Notes under the pieces: generated by a model
Databases searched by the model: none
What the model saw: only the letters and a program-made list of their open reading frames with translations
Told to the model about the DNA's origin: nothing
Shown: piece after piece, positions 20,901-33,400 of the stretch
Layout: every line of letters begins with the position of its first letter
Numbering within the stretch: position 1 is the first letter of the stretch
Translations under genes and position numbers: made by a program
Source of the DNA: Larimichthys crocea
Taxonomy: Eukaryota; Chordata; Actinopteri; Sciaenidae
DNA length: 64,000 bases
Direction of reading: 5' to 3'
Assembly: GCF_000972845.2 (NCBI RefSeq)
Contig: NC_040021.1
Location: 4,961,969 to 5,025,968 of the forward strand

Positions 20901-23088
20901 TATCTGTGTGTATGTTCTATATGATTTTATGTTGTCTGTCAAGCTTTTTGTTTTATTTCTTTCATGTGTACACATATTTGGCCGTAGAAGTCATTCAGAT
21001 TTGATTTTGATTTAAACTTTTTAAGTTCTGGTCATTTTAGAGGCTATAGTGTTTCTAATATTTTGTCCACTGTTTATATAAATGACAGTGGGTTAAATAT
21101 TAACAAACAACCTCATTATAAGCAATAGAATTCAAAAGCACCACAAAGACACCTCTAAAGTTACTAAAAAGGTTAATCAGCACATTTTTTAAAACAATTT
21201 GGAGGGATTGTTACAAGACTGTTAGGTTATAGCTAGGTGTACCCAATAAACTGAAACTGGGTCTATATCTATGATTGTGGATTTGAAATTGAGCTGGAGT
21301 TGTGGCATTTCTGCCATAAAGAACTGGCCTTTAGAGAAGAAAAGGAGCAATGGTGCAATGGAAAATAAGTAACATGCTCCAGTGAGTCATTGATTACTCG
21401 GCACTCAACATCCAGGTAGGTTACAAAAGCCAAATGAAGCCTTCAATAACAGTGTCTGCTGCCAGCTGTAGTAGCATGTCTGCATCCCTGTTATTGAGTA
21501 GTTGCAAAGAGCCAAGATATTTACAGTAACAGCGTGTAACCACCCCAAGGTGTTACACGCCATGAAGAAGTTCATAGACACATTTAATAGTGGTCTGATG
21601 AACACCAGGTCTGCCACATCACGGCTCTGAACATCAACCAACCTTTAGGAGAAGGTGTACGCCAAATACCCTCAAATAAAATGTTGATTTTTCCGAGGCT
21701 GGGTGATTTAACAACTTTGTACACCGCATTCCAGCAAGAAGTGAGGGCCTGGACTGATTTATCTTTAAATGAGGAATGTGGAAGCCAATGAGGAACTCAA
21801 AAGGTGGATACGTTAATATGCAAATTAAGAGTGATAGTGTGCTTGACAGATTTATGATTGTAGCAATCAGAGCACCAAAATCCAAATGACTCACTGAGGT
21901 GTGGCTTTAACTTTGCGAAAGTTTTGCTAGAAACAGAAATCTGGTATTTTTTCTTGTATGACTGCATTCCAAAAGGAGTTAAAGTAAAAAATGCAGTTTG
22001 GTGATAGGGGCTTCCGTTGTTTGACTTTTAGGCAGGTAAAGTCGGGACTGATTTGTTTTTAAATAGGAATATGGAAGTCAGTGAGGAACTCTAACATGTC
22101 AAAAAGGGGATGACGTGACTCCTAGAATCTGAACATTAAAAGATGAATGAACGTGTGAAAATTAAAAGAGAAACTGAGGAGTGGAAGTAAGAGTTTTAGG
22201 ATTGTAGTAGATCTGACAATACACGACTATGAGGCTAACTTATTTTACTAGAAACTAGAAATCATACAGTCCATCATCAGAGATATGTCTGTTCTTGTGA
22301 AGCTGAAGACGGGTGTGATTTCACAAGTTAAATATGGACTGATTTGTCTTTAAATGAGCAATTTGAACATCAGTGAGGAACTTCTAACATATCAAAGCAT
22401 GTACAGAATGAATGAACACATGAAAATAAGAGATAAAACAGACTTTTTTTATGACGGATCTAAAAGGCTGTAACATGTCTTCAATCTCTTATTGGAACTA
22501 CAATCATGCGCAGTCTACTTCAGAGACATTTGTCTGTTCTGTGCAGCTTTTTGTGCAAAGTCTACCTGGTGTGGATGTACCAACACCTTCATACTTCAAT
22601 GCATATGAAGGGACCACACCCTGCAGAGAGGCGTGCAGCAGCGTCTTCACCTTTCGGGTCTCAGGCCTACCTGACGAAGGGGAAAGCAGCTCCTGGCTTC
22701 AGAGGCTCGTTTTCATTCTCCAGCTGATAGGCCACATACTTCTCCACACCTTCCTCCTCGTAGATCTTCCTCTCTGCCACCATGTTGAAGAGGGTACGCG
22801 AGGAGACGGCGATGGTGACGGCATACCGGGGTTTGGGCGTGAGAGGAGGCCGGGAAGTTTAATATATTAAACATTGGATATGCATGCAAAGATGGGGTTA
22901 TTTTACACATATAAAACCACGTGTGGTGTAAAAATAAAGCGTGCACACACAGGCTTGTGTTTCTAATACCACAGGTCCGGTTTGTGTGTTTTGAGGTTGT
23001 CAAAAAAAGCTTGGCCGCAGCCCAGTCTTTCTCCTCTCCGTATCTTAGCTGGAGCTGGAGCTGACTCGTTTGGCTTGATTTCACTCAT
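17941..23088 (-). pseudogene. Inverted full-length copy of nt5c1a, indel-ridden
   Basis: Read on the minus strand this is nt5c1a in correct order: exon 1 at 22,973-23,088 (ATG at 23,088), exon 2 at 22,671-22,837, exon 3 at 20,156-20,283, exon 4 at 19,887-20,008, exon 5 at 18,593-18,781 and part of exon 6 at 17,941-18,117. The splice sites are recognisable but most exons differ in length from the intact ones (116, 167, 128, 122 and 189 nt against 120, 168, 130, 123 and 185), so the reading frame is broken repeatedly. Introns are collinear too. It ends inside exon 6, without the 3' end. If real it would be a dead inverted duplicate with retained introns; the even scatter of one-base indels through exons and introns alike suggests instead an uncorrected long read. 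Confidence 0.85.
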
Positions 23089-25654
23089 ATTCTAAGAGTT
23101 TATAATAAAGGTGAAGTCCAATGCAGCTTGTAAACTTTCCCGGAAACCCACTAAAAGAAAGCCAGGGGGGGCGTGTTCTCCAGCAGTGACGCAAGCAGGT
23201 CAGAGCATCGCTCGTACTGATTGGCTGAGAGACAGAGAGTAAACATTATACACACATCTAGATTATACAGTGTGTGTGACACCCTCAGTTTCACTGATAT
23301 TTGGGGATGTTAGTTAAATGGTTCTTTGCTGCCCCCGTGTTGACAAGAAGGTCCATAAAGAAAATTGTTTGTTTTTTTCCCTGTTTTGGTTGCAACAAAT
23401 TGCAACAATTTTTCAAAGTGCAACAGTTGACTTACTTGCTCACAGCCAAACTCAACAACCAAGCAGCAACAAAGGCTGTTCATGTACTTAAATCATCCTT
23501 TATATCCCGCTTTGTTGGTTTTCTCTTCTGAGTCTCCTGTTTGTCAAAACGTTGTCTTTGTAAACTCTGATTTTAGTGCTATACAAATAAAGTTATTATT
23601 ATTACAAACCAAATATTTACTAAAACTACTTACAGAACAAGAAAGAGAACAACAAATGATGCAAAGAAACCAACCGGCAACCTCCGTGGCGGTGAAGTAA
23701 AGTCAATGTGGAAGTGCTACAAACTGCAGTTCCTCAAACATCCACTTGAGGCTGGCTCCAGAAGTGAGTCAGTCTCCATAAGTCCCCATGTTCAAATGTC
23801 CAACTTCACAGCAGAAATAAACATGTTTACAGCCTGGTACAAAAAACAGTTTTGGTCTCTATAGATAATTTCCACATTCATGACAAACTGTACTGAGGGT
23901 GAATTTTTTATAGTCACTCACCTGTACGTGGCTGCTTGATTGAACAGGTAACAGATGGCTTATTAGAGCACCGAGCTGTCATTGGCCTGCCCTCAGGTCC
24001 ATGTTTTTGCCGATTTTTTGATTAGCCAACATGGAAACAGCTAGCTTTTCGCCTTCAGGTGATGTTACTCATGCTTGTCCATTATTTATACTGTCAACAA
24101 CACAAGACATAGCAGTTAGCTAATACGAACAACAAGAAGTCCAGCTCGGCGTCTGTCTTTCAGCCTTTTATTTCACAAGCCTCACCAAAGACTAAAAGTA
24201 GTCCCACATTTACTCTTGTCTGCCCAGCTCCTGTTCTGGCACAACACCGGCTCCATTCCCCGTCAGCTACAGTTCCCAAATATGTAATGCTCTGGTGTCC
24301 ACATACAGCCCTGATACACTACATGTATCCAAGCTTTGAGTGAGTAAAGTAGAGGTTAAGACGAGGCAAGTTTATTTGTAGAGTTTTTATTGTAAACATG
24401 AATTGTAAAGGAACTTCAAGCGCTTTCCGAAAGGTAAAGAAATGCATTTGAACATTTTAAATATCAATACAGAAACGGAACAATTTGTTAAAAACAAAAG
24501 TAAAATGACACATTACACATATGCAAATAATTCATATTAAAATCTGATGTTTTGATCACACAGAAACAATGCTTATTTTATGGTAAACTCAACTTTGTTA
24601 TTCTCTGATCAAAAATAAAACAAACATTATAATAACAAAATAAATACTCATCTGTTCTTGTGGAATAACTTGTTTGACAGTGATACTTTGCAAAACCTCC
24701 ATAGTCTCCCATAACAGGAGGTCAGAGAGGTAATATCCATATCCAGAAGTGACACCACCTTGAATTTAAGTGGGATATGAAATTAATATGGTGGTCTCAG
24801 TCTGACTGCAGACAAACATGCTGTTTATCCTGGGACTGCTACCACACCCAAACCCTAACCTAATTTCCAGAAAGAAATTCCCGTAAAACTACAGACCTCC
24901 AGCTGTTATTACTGTAGATGATATGTTTCTCATGAAATACTAAAATCACTAGAACTTATCAATAATTTACAGATGTGACTTTTCACATGGAAACATTAGA
25001 TTGCAGTTACTTTCAAGGTGAGAGGAAAAAAAAACTATTATCTGAAAAAAAGTTAGCATTTATTTTCTTTGTTCTGTTATTCAGTGTATAAATTATTTGA
25101 AAATTATACCGGATCTAAATATTATGACTAATGTTTTCCTTTCAGTTCTGTATGTGTAGTTGTGAATGAAGTTACCTAAAGATTATTAACATTTTGATAT
25201 TTAGTAAGACTATGGAGGATGGACCAAATGTTTTTCTGTGTGTGACACATAAATAACTGCACAACAAATAAATTTGATTCATATAAATATCTTATATAAC
25301 AGTCTTTATCCTAAGGTCATCTTGTTATGTTGCCTCAATTACTCCTACCATGCACCTATTTAATCCAATTTATTATTATTTATTTTATCCAATTATTTAA
25401 TTAAAGAATGCATAGATGTTGCTGCTACTAATGTTACTTTTTTTTTATTTGCTCTATATTTTTCTTAATTCCATATTTAGTGTTATATACCTCTATTATT
25501 CTTTTTAATTTTCTTTTATTTGTGTTTCTACAAACAGCTGAATTCCTCTTCTGGCTTATCAATCTATATTTTATATTGTTATATTATATTATATGTTTAA
25601 CATTACATCGTACACAGTTCCCTGTAGTGTTTTGAGATCTTACACAATCTGGGT

Positions 25655-25756
25655 AACACACACACACGCAGCACCACACACACACCACACGCACACAACA
25701 CACACACACACGCACACACACACAACACACACACACACACACACACACACACCACA
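25655..25756 (+). repeat. (CA)n microsatellite (inverted copy)
   Basis: Interrupted CA repeat, about 100 bases, equivalent to the (GT)n at 10,797-10,866 in reverse orientation and longer by about 30 bases. Confidence 0.9.
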
Positions 25757-25840
25757 GGCACATGAATGACCCCCTCCTCCCGTCACACCGCCCCCCCCCC
25801 CGCCCCCAACAACACTTGGTAGAGTCCGGGACGGAGCATC

Positions 25841-25853
25841 ATGGCGATTGACG
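25841..25853 (+). pseudogene. Copy of syt14 exon 1 in the inverted arm
   Basis: ATGGCGATTGACG preceded by the same GGGACGGAGCATC as the real exon 1, and followed by GTAAGG where the real one has GTAAGT. No syt14 exon 2 or 3 follows on this strand before the arm ends, so this copy cannot make the protein. Confidence 0.82.
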
Positions 25854-26725
25854 GTAAGGGATGGTCTTATAGGTGTACTGGGGACTCAGTGTGAAACTTT
25901 GCTCAGGACGGAATGAGAATATTTTATATTCACTGTTGCTCTGTTATTATATTATTATATTATTATTATTATTTAAGGTATCACGCCGTGAGTACCGCAG
26001 TGCCCGGAGCTGGGACAGCTAGCAGCCAGTAGCACGGGGGCTGCTGATGCTGAAGTGCGGACACCGCAGCCGATGCAGGAATGTTGTGATCCGTGAAGAA
26101 GTGATGCAAAGTGGACAGAGACCACAGATAGTCCCCGCTGTTTTTTGAATAACCATGCGATGACAACGCTTGTCGCAGTGTAGCAGTTTATTTAAATAAA
26201 TTATTATAATATTTGTATCTTTTCTCTAAAATCACAGCAGTGATAGCATCACATGACAGCTACTTTGTTTCTGAAGAACTACATCACTCGGCGGATGACA
26301 TGGCGTAGTGGTACGATTTTTAAAAAATAACGGTTCGAGTTCTAAACGTTTGTTTCCAAACCGTTAGTGGATGCACGTGCGCTCTTCTTTTTAACGCTCT
26401 GCTCTCCCGGAGCTTCATGGGTAATGTGTACAGTTAATATAAAGGACTACAAGATGCCGGTTAAGTGTCTCTTAAATGTTTTTTTATTTTATTATTTTTA
26501 TTATTTAAGTGAAAGTATCGATGAGGAGTAAGGCGCGTGCCGTGACCGTTGCTCCGTCAACAGTGTGTGTGTGGGCGTTATGGTTCTTATTGTGTCACGT
26601 GCAGCCGAGCGTGCAGGTGGGTTTGTTTGATGGAGAGTGACACCTGAGAGAGGGAGAGAAGAGAGAGAGCACGCCAGTACACGACCGGCCCTTTATCAGG
26701 TACACTTCAGTCCAATGTGGTCCAC

Positions 26726-27330
26726 TAGTGATGGGAATTTCGGCTCTTTTTGAGAGCCGGTTCTTTTGGCTCTGCATCTATAGGAGCCGGCTCTTTCGGC
26801 TCCCAAACGGCTCCTCACATTTTATTAATTGGTTTTATAATTAATTATATATTAGTTATTTTATTTATAATTTTTAAATGTTTATATTTTATTTTATTTT
26901 TGACATGTAAGCACTTTGGTCAGTGCATGCGGTGAAAAAATGTGCTATATAAATAAACTACAAATTTAATTATTTACACCCAAATAATGCAATAATGTAA
27001 TAAATAATGTCTCTCGTCGCCTCCTGCCGTGTTTGTCCTCCGCGATCGCGTGTGTGTGTGTGTCTGTCACCCTGCCGTGTAGGCTGCTATACATCTTGAC
27101 CAATTACGTGCACTTTCACACAAAAAGTGGAGAAAAAAACAGTTTTTTTCCTCCCCTTTTTTTAATTGAAACCGAACGTGATGGGGCAAGAGGTGTGATA
27201 ACAGGCATGGCACAAGGGAGAGTGTCGGGGAGGCAGCATGCAAATAAAAGTCCGTTGGGAGCCGGCTCCCGTCGTTCACTTCAAAGGCGCGGCTCTTAGA
27301 ACCGGATCGTTTGCGACCGACACATCACTA
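26726..27330 (-). mobile_element. Inverted copy of the polymorphic hAT element
   Basis: Same insertion as 9,156-9,844: TAGTGATGGG at one end, CATCACTA at the other, with GGTCCAAT next to the right end. Slightly shorter through small deletions. Its presence shows that the inverted arm derives from the hAT-bearing haplotype. Confidence 0.82.
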
Positions 27331-29099
27331 GGTCCAATAGACAATCTGCCCAGGGCCTTTCTAGCTGTTTGGGGGGCCTAGTTTTGTCAACCTCTTACGG
27401 GACAGATTCCTTCAATTTTTAGGTGATCTGTGACGATGTAACAGTCGGGTTACATTTAAAAGAAGACAGCCAGAGTTGTTACGATACCAAAATGAGTAAC
27501 CACGATACTATACCAGACAAAGTATCACGGTTCTGGGTATTATCACGATACACAGTGATGCGCGGGTCCATGTTTGATCGACCTGCCAGCCGACGTTTTA
27601 AACTACCCGCCCGAACTCGGACGCAGCAAATAATTGTGAAATATTGTACCTGACCCCATTTTAAAAAAGTAGTCTATACTCTTGATTAACTTCGTAGCGT
27701 CATCGGGCTACATAAAACTGGCATTACTGAGTTATTAATTATTAAAGTAGCATATTAAATGCTTTCTTACATAAAGTCTGTGTTTATTCACAGAAAACGT
27801 TGTCTACTACATAATTACAAACTTTACTCGGCTTTATTCTTTATTCTTATTTCAAACGACCCGACCGACCGTGACCCGAATAAAAAAAACTATCTCAATA
27901 ACACTACAGGGCACTGTGTACGATAGTAATGTTAAAAACACGATATTAAAAAAATATAAGATTAGATAAGCCAGAAGAGGAATTCAGCTGTTGTAGAAAC
28001 ACAAATAAAGAAAATAAAAAATGAATAATAAGAGGTATATAACACTAAAATATGAATTTGATTTAATTAAATAATTGGATAGATTAATAAATAATAAATT
28101 GGATTAAATAGGTGCATGGTAGTAGTAATTGAGGCAACATAACAAGATGATCTTAGGATAAAGACATATTTATATTTATATGAATCAAATCTATTTGTAG
28201 TGCAGTTATTTATGTGTCACACACAGAAAACATTTGGTCCATCCTCCATAGTCTTACTAAATATCAAAATGTTAATAAATCTTTAGGTAACTTACATTCA
28301 CAACTACACATACAGAACTGAAAGGAAAACATTAGTCATAATATTTTAGATCAGGTATAAAGTGTACAAACTTTCAAATAATTTATACACTGAATAACAG
28401 AACAAAGAAAATAAATGCTAACTTTTTTTCAGATAATAAGCTTTTTTTTCCCCTCACCTTGAAAGTAACTGCAATCTAATGTTTCCAATGTGAAAAGTCA
28501 CATCTGTAAATTATTGATAAGTTCTAGTGATTTTAGTATTTCATGAGTAAAAACAGCTGCAGGTCTGTAGTTTTACGGGAATTTCTTTCTGGAAATTAGG
28601 TTAGGGTTAGGGTGTGGTAGCAGTCCCAGGATAAACAGTATTGATTTTGCAGTCAGACTGAGACCACCATATTAGTTTCATATCCCACTTAAAATTCTAA
28701 GGTGGTGTCACTTCTGGATATGGATATTACTTCTCTGACCTCATGTTTATGGGAGACTATGGAGGTTTTGCAAAGTATCACTGTCAAACAAGTTATTCCA
28801 CAAGAAACAGATAAGTATTTATTTTGTTGTTATCATGTTTGTTTTATTTTTGATCAGGGAATAAGAAAGTTGAGTTTACCATATAATAAGCATTGTTTCT
28901 GTGTGATCAAAACATCAGATTTGTATGTGTAATGTGTCATTTTACTTTTGTTTTTAACAAATTGTTCCATTTCTATATTGATATTTAAAATGTTCAAATG
29001 CATTTCTTTACCTTTCGGAAAGCGCTTTGAAGTTCCTTTACAATTCATGTTTACAATAAAACTCTACAAATAAACTTGCCTTGTGTTAACCTCTACTTT

Positions 29100-29440
29100 A
29101 CTCACTCAAAGCTTGGATACATGTAGTGTATCAGGGCTGTATGTGGACACCAGAGCATTACATATTTGGGAACTGTAGCTGACGGGAAATGGAGCCGGTG
29201 TCGTGCCAGAACAGGAGCTGGGCAATGTAACCTCTATGGACATAATGACAGAGGCGTAAAGACCGAAAGTGATGTTGATGTAGGGAGCTAAGAAGAGAAA
29301 AGGAGAGTGACTGAGCCAGAAGTTGCCAGACAAGAGTAAATGTGGGACTAACTTTTAGTCTTTGGCGAGAGCTTGGTGAAATAAAAGGCTGAAAGACAGA
29401 CGCCGAGCTGGACTTCTTGTTGTTGGTATTAGCTGACTGC
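29100..29440 (+). repeat. Interspersed repeat family B (long form)
   Basis: Contains GACATAATGACAGAGGCGTA and neighbouring sequence (about 29,225-29,330) that is also in the inverted copy at 48,370-48,600 but missing from the 12 kb and 24 kb copies. Since the independent 48 kb copy has it, the long form is ancestral and the short form is a deletion. Confidence 0.62.
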
Positions 29441-29547
29441 TATGTCTTGTGTTGTTGACAGTATAAATAACGGACAAGCATGAGTAACATCACCTGAAGG
29501 CGAAGAGCTAGCTGTCTCCATGTTGGCTAATCAAAAAATCGGCAAAA

Positions 29548-29760
29548 AAATTGCTATAGAGACCAAAACTGTTTTTTGTACCAGGCTGTAAACATGTTTA
29601 TTTCTGCTGTGAAGTTGGACATTTGAACATAAGGACTTATGGAGACTGACTCACTTCTGGAGCCAGCCTCAAGTGGACGTGTGAGGAATTACAGTTTGTA
29701 GCACTTTCACATTGACTTTACTTCACAGCCGCTTGGTTTCTTTGCATCATTTGTTGTTCA
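29548..29760 (+). repeat. Interspersed repeat family A (internally deleted)
   Basis: Jumps from AAAAAATCGGCAAAAAAA directly to GCTATAGAGACCAAAACTG, skipping about 130 bp (the CCTGTCAATCAAAG to GTTGTCATG part) present in the equivalent copies at 12.5 kb and 23.8 kb. The right half is normal. Confidence 0.7.
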
Positions 29761-30159
29761 CTTTCTTGTTCTGTAAGTAGTTTTTTTGTATTTTATATTT
29801 TTTTATACATTTTTTTTTGTGTAGCACCTAAAAACAGAGTTTACAAAGACAAAGTTTTTTGACAAACAGGAGACTCAGCAACATAAAACCCAATAAAGCA
29901 GGATATAAAGGGGATTTAAATACATGAACAAGCTTTGTTGTTTGATGTTTGGCTGTGAGCAAAGTAAGTCAACTGTTGCACTTGTTGTTGCAAATTTGTT
30001 GCAACCAAAACAGTGAAAAAAACAACAATATTTCTTCTTGTCAGCACGGGGGCAGCAAAGAACCATTTAACTAACATCCCCAAATATCAGTGAACACTGA
30101 GGGTGTGTCACACACACTGTATAATCTAGATGTGTGTATAATGTTTACTCTCTGTCTCT

Positions 30160-30312
30160 CAGCCAATCAAGTGCGAGCGATGCTCTGACCTGCTTGCGTC
30201 ACTGCTGGAGAACACGCCCACCCTGGCTTTCTTTTAGTGCGTTTCCGGGAAAGTTTACAAGCTGCATTGGACTTCACCTTTATTCTAAGTTTTAGAATAA
30301 AGTCTTAGAAAT
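30160..30312 (+). promoter_or_regulatory. Likely proximal promoter and 5' UTR of nt5c1a
   Basis: A CCAAT box (AGCCAATCAA, 30,161-30,170), a CRE-like TGCGTCAC (30,195-30,202) and a CACCC-type site (ACACGCCCACCCTGG, about 30,212) lie 90-150 bases before the start codon. There is no clear TATA box. All three sites are kept in the copy near 13,240. The roles are inferred from motif type and position. Confidence 0.45.
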
Positions 30313-30432
30313 ATGAGTGAAATCAAGCCAAACGAGTCAGCTCCAGCTCCAGCTGAAGATAACGGAGAGGAGAAAGACTGGGCTGCGGCCAAAGCTTTTT
30401 TTGACAACCTCAAAACACACAAACCGAGACCT
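30313..30432 (+). CDS. nt5c1a: nt5c1a coding exon 1
   Basis: Residues 1-40: start ATG in AAATATGAG, an Ala/Pro/Glu-rich variable N-terminus, then [13 protein letters not shown], the helix that precedes the core in the family. Donor CCT|GTGAGT, phase 0. Confidence 0.93.
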
Positions 30433-33400
30433 GTGAGTATTAGAAACACAAGCCTGTGTGTGCACGCTTTATTTTTACACCACACGTGGTTTTATTTGTG
30501 TAAAATAACCCCATCTTTGCATGCATATCCACTGTTTTCACCATTAAACTTCCCGTCCTCCCTCCTCAGCCCAAACCCCGGTATGCCGTCACCATCGCCG
30601 TCTCCTCGCGTACCCTCTTCAACATGGTGGCAGAGAGGAAGATCTACGAGGAGGAAGGTGTGGAGAAGTATGTGGCCTATCAGCTGGAGAATGAAAACGA
30701 GCCTCTGAAGCCAGGAGCTGCTTTCCCCTTCGTCAAGGTAGGCCTGAGACCCGAAAGGTGAAGACGCTGCTGCACGCCTCTCTGCAGGGTGTGGTCCCTT
30801 CATATGCATTGAAGTATGAAGGTGTTGGTACATTCCACACCAGGTAGAAACTTTGCAAAAAGCTGCACAAGAACAGACAAATGTCTCTGAAGTCAGACTG
30901 CATGATTTGTACTTCCAATAAGAGATTTGAAGACATGTTACAGACCTTTTAGATCCATCATAAAAAGTCAAAATAAGTCTGTTTATCTCTTATTTTCATG
31001 TGTTCATTCATTCTGTGCATGCTTTATAATGTCATCCACCTTTTGATATGTTAGAAGTTTCTCACTGATGTTCAAATTCCTCATTGAAAGACAAATCAGT
31101 CCATATTTAACTTGTGAAATCACACCAGTCTTCAGCTTCACAGGAACAGACATATCTCTGATGATGGACTGTATGATTTCTAGTTTCTAGTAAAAGAAGT
31201 GAAATAAGTTAAGCCTCAATAAGTCGTGTATTGTCAGATCTACTACAATCATAAAACTCTTACTTCCACCTTCTCAGTTTCTCTTTTAATTTTCACACGT
31301 TCATTCATCTTTCAAATGTCAGATATATCAGGAAGTCATGTCATCCCCTTTTTAATATGTTGGAAGTTCCTCACTGACTTCCATATTCCTCATTTAAAGA
31401 CAAATCAGTCCAGACTTTACTCTGCTAAAAGGTCAAAACAAGGGAAGCCCCTATTAAAAACTGCATGTTTGTTTTCACTTTAACTCCTTCTTGGAATGCA
31501 GTCATACAAGAAAAAATACCAGATTTCTAGTTTCTAGCAAGACGTTTGCAGAGATTAAAGCCACACCTCAGTGAGTCATTTGGATTTTGGTACTCTGATC
31601 GCTACAATCATACTATCACTCTTAATTTGCATATTAACGTCATCCACCTTTTTGATATGTTGGAGTTTCCTCATTGGCTTCCACATTCCTCATTTAAAGA
31701 TAAATCAGTCCAGGCCCTTCACTTCTTGCTGGAATGCGGTGTACAAAAGTTGTTAAATCACACCAGCCTTCGGAAAAATCAACATTTTATTTGACGGATA
31801 TTTGACGTACAACTTCCTCATAAAGGTTGGTTGATGTTCAGAGCCGGTGATGTGCAGACCTGGTGTTCATCAGACCACTATTAAATGTGTCTATGAACTT
31901 CTTCATGGCTGTTAACACCTTGGGGTGGTTACACGCTGTTACTGTAAAATGATCTTGGCTCTTATGCAACTACTCAATAACAGGGGATGCAGACATGCTA
32001 CTACAGCTGGCAGCAGACACTGTTTATTGAAGGCTTCATTTGGCTTTTGTAAACCTACCTGGATCTTGAGTGCAGAGTAATCAATGACTCACTGGAGCAT
32101 GTTACTTATTTCCATTGCACCATTGCTCCTTTTCTTCTCTAAAGGCCAGTTCTTAATGGCAGAAATGCCACAACTCCAGCTCAGTTTCAAATCCACAATT
32201 ATAGATATAGACCCAGTTGTCAGTTTATTGGGTACACCTAGCTATATACCTAACAGTCTTGTAACAATCCCTCCAAATTGTTAAAAAGGCTGTCATTTGT
32301 GGTACTTTTGAATTATATTGGCTTATAATGAGAGTTGTTTGTAATATTTAACCTACTGTCATTTATATAAACATGGTGGACAAAATATTAGAATCACTAT
32401 AGCCTCTAAAATAACCATAAAACTTAAAAATCAAAATCTGAATGACGTTTATCAGCCAGATATGTGTACACATGTATAGACATAAAAACAAAGAGCTTGA
32501 CAGGACAACATAAACATGAAACTACTACACACAGATAGAAATATACATATATGTTTAGATCGGTCTATATATAAACAGCAATAACATTTTGTAAGACAAA
32601 AGTGCAATAAAACTGAACATCATAACCTTCCTGAAGGTGGAAGTTGTTGCAGGATTGTTGATTTTTAGCAAGGTGTATCTATCAATGACCAACTTTGAAG
32701 ATATTTTGACTGTATATTCTGCCAAAATATGTTCATAACTTAGATGAAAATCCACCATCCACCATCAAAACTTATTTGTTTTTTTTAAATTGTGGCCAGG
32801 ATATGCTCTGATTGGGCAATTTACAATTGTTACAATTGTCTCTGTGTCACTGCAACAGTTTCAAAGCTGCCTCGAGGAAATTGTCAGCATTTCTGTTATG
32901 TGATATCTTATCAGTAGAAATAACACTCATACTAATACGATAACCCTGATAAAGGATGTTGTGGTTTATAAAGCACATTCCTTCTCTCAGTGTTGTTTCA
33001 GTGTCCTGATTTTCTCTTTTTTTTTTAACTGAAAATGTTGTAATGTTTGTGTCGTAAGCTCACGTTGAACGCTCTGACACAATATCCTGTCTCCTGGTGT
33101 CCGTACACTCTCACACACAGGCGCTGATGAACGTCAACTCTCGACTGAGGAAGCTCTACCCGGACAGCGAGGAGCTGTTTGACATCGTCTTAATGACGAA
33201 CAATCACGCCCAAGTCGGAGTGCGTCTGATAAACAGCATTAATCACTATGGTACGCTGAGTCCTAAACCAAAACATTGTTGATTGTCTTAGCACGGTGGC
33301 TGCTACAGCAACAGGCACAATAAAGAATAAAGAGATATGAAGAAGAGCACATAGTGTAATCAGTGTGGGTTTTTTTCTCTGCACATCTTCAACTTGCCTT

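Larger units (their letters stand above)
23089..27886 (-). other. Inverted copy of the nt5c1a/syt14 intergenic and syt14 intron 1
   Basis: Continues the inverted arm upstream of nt5c1a: repeat family A at 23,690-23,990, family B at 24,130-24,330, (CA)n at 25,655-25,756, syt14 exon 1 at 25,841-25,853 and the hAT element at 26,726-27,330. It stops near 27,886 inside the larger hAT element, at a position equivalent to about 8,610 and 14,410. The structure matches the first forward copy (hAT present, short family B, full family A). Confidence 0.85.
27892..30159 (+). other. Upstream region of intact nt5c1a
   Basis: The match to the first copy begins abruptly at ATCTCAATA (27,892; partner 10,882), directly after the inverted arm ends. 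It includes family B (29,100-29,440, long form) and a shortened family A (29,548-29,760). No coding exon was found. The syt14 exon 1 that belongs upstream is missing here because of the junction at 27.89 kb. Confidence 0.75.

Noticed and set aside
17941..23088. A second functional nt5c1 gene on the minus strand
   Set aside because: Most exons have altered length, the frame is lost several times, and the C-terminal 60 residues and stop are missing.
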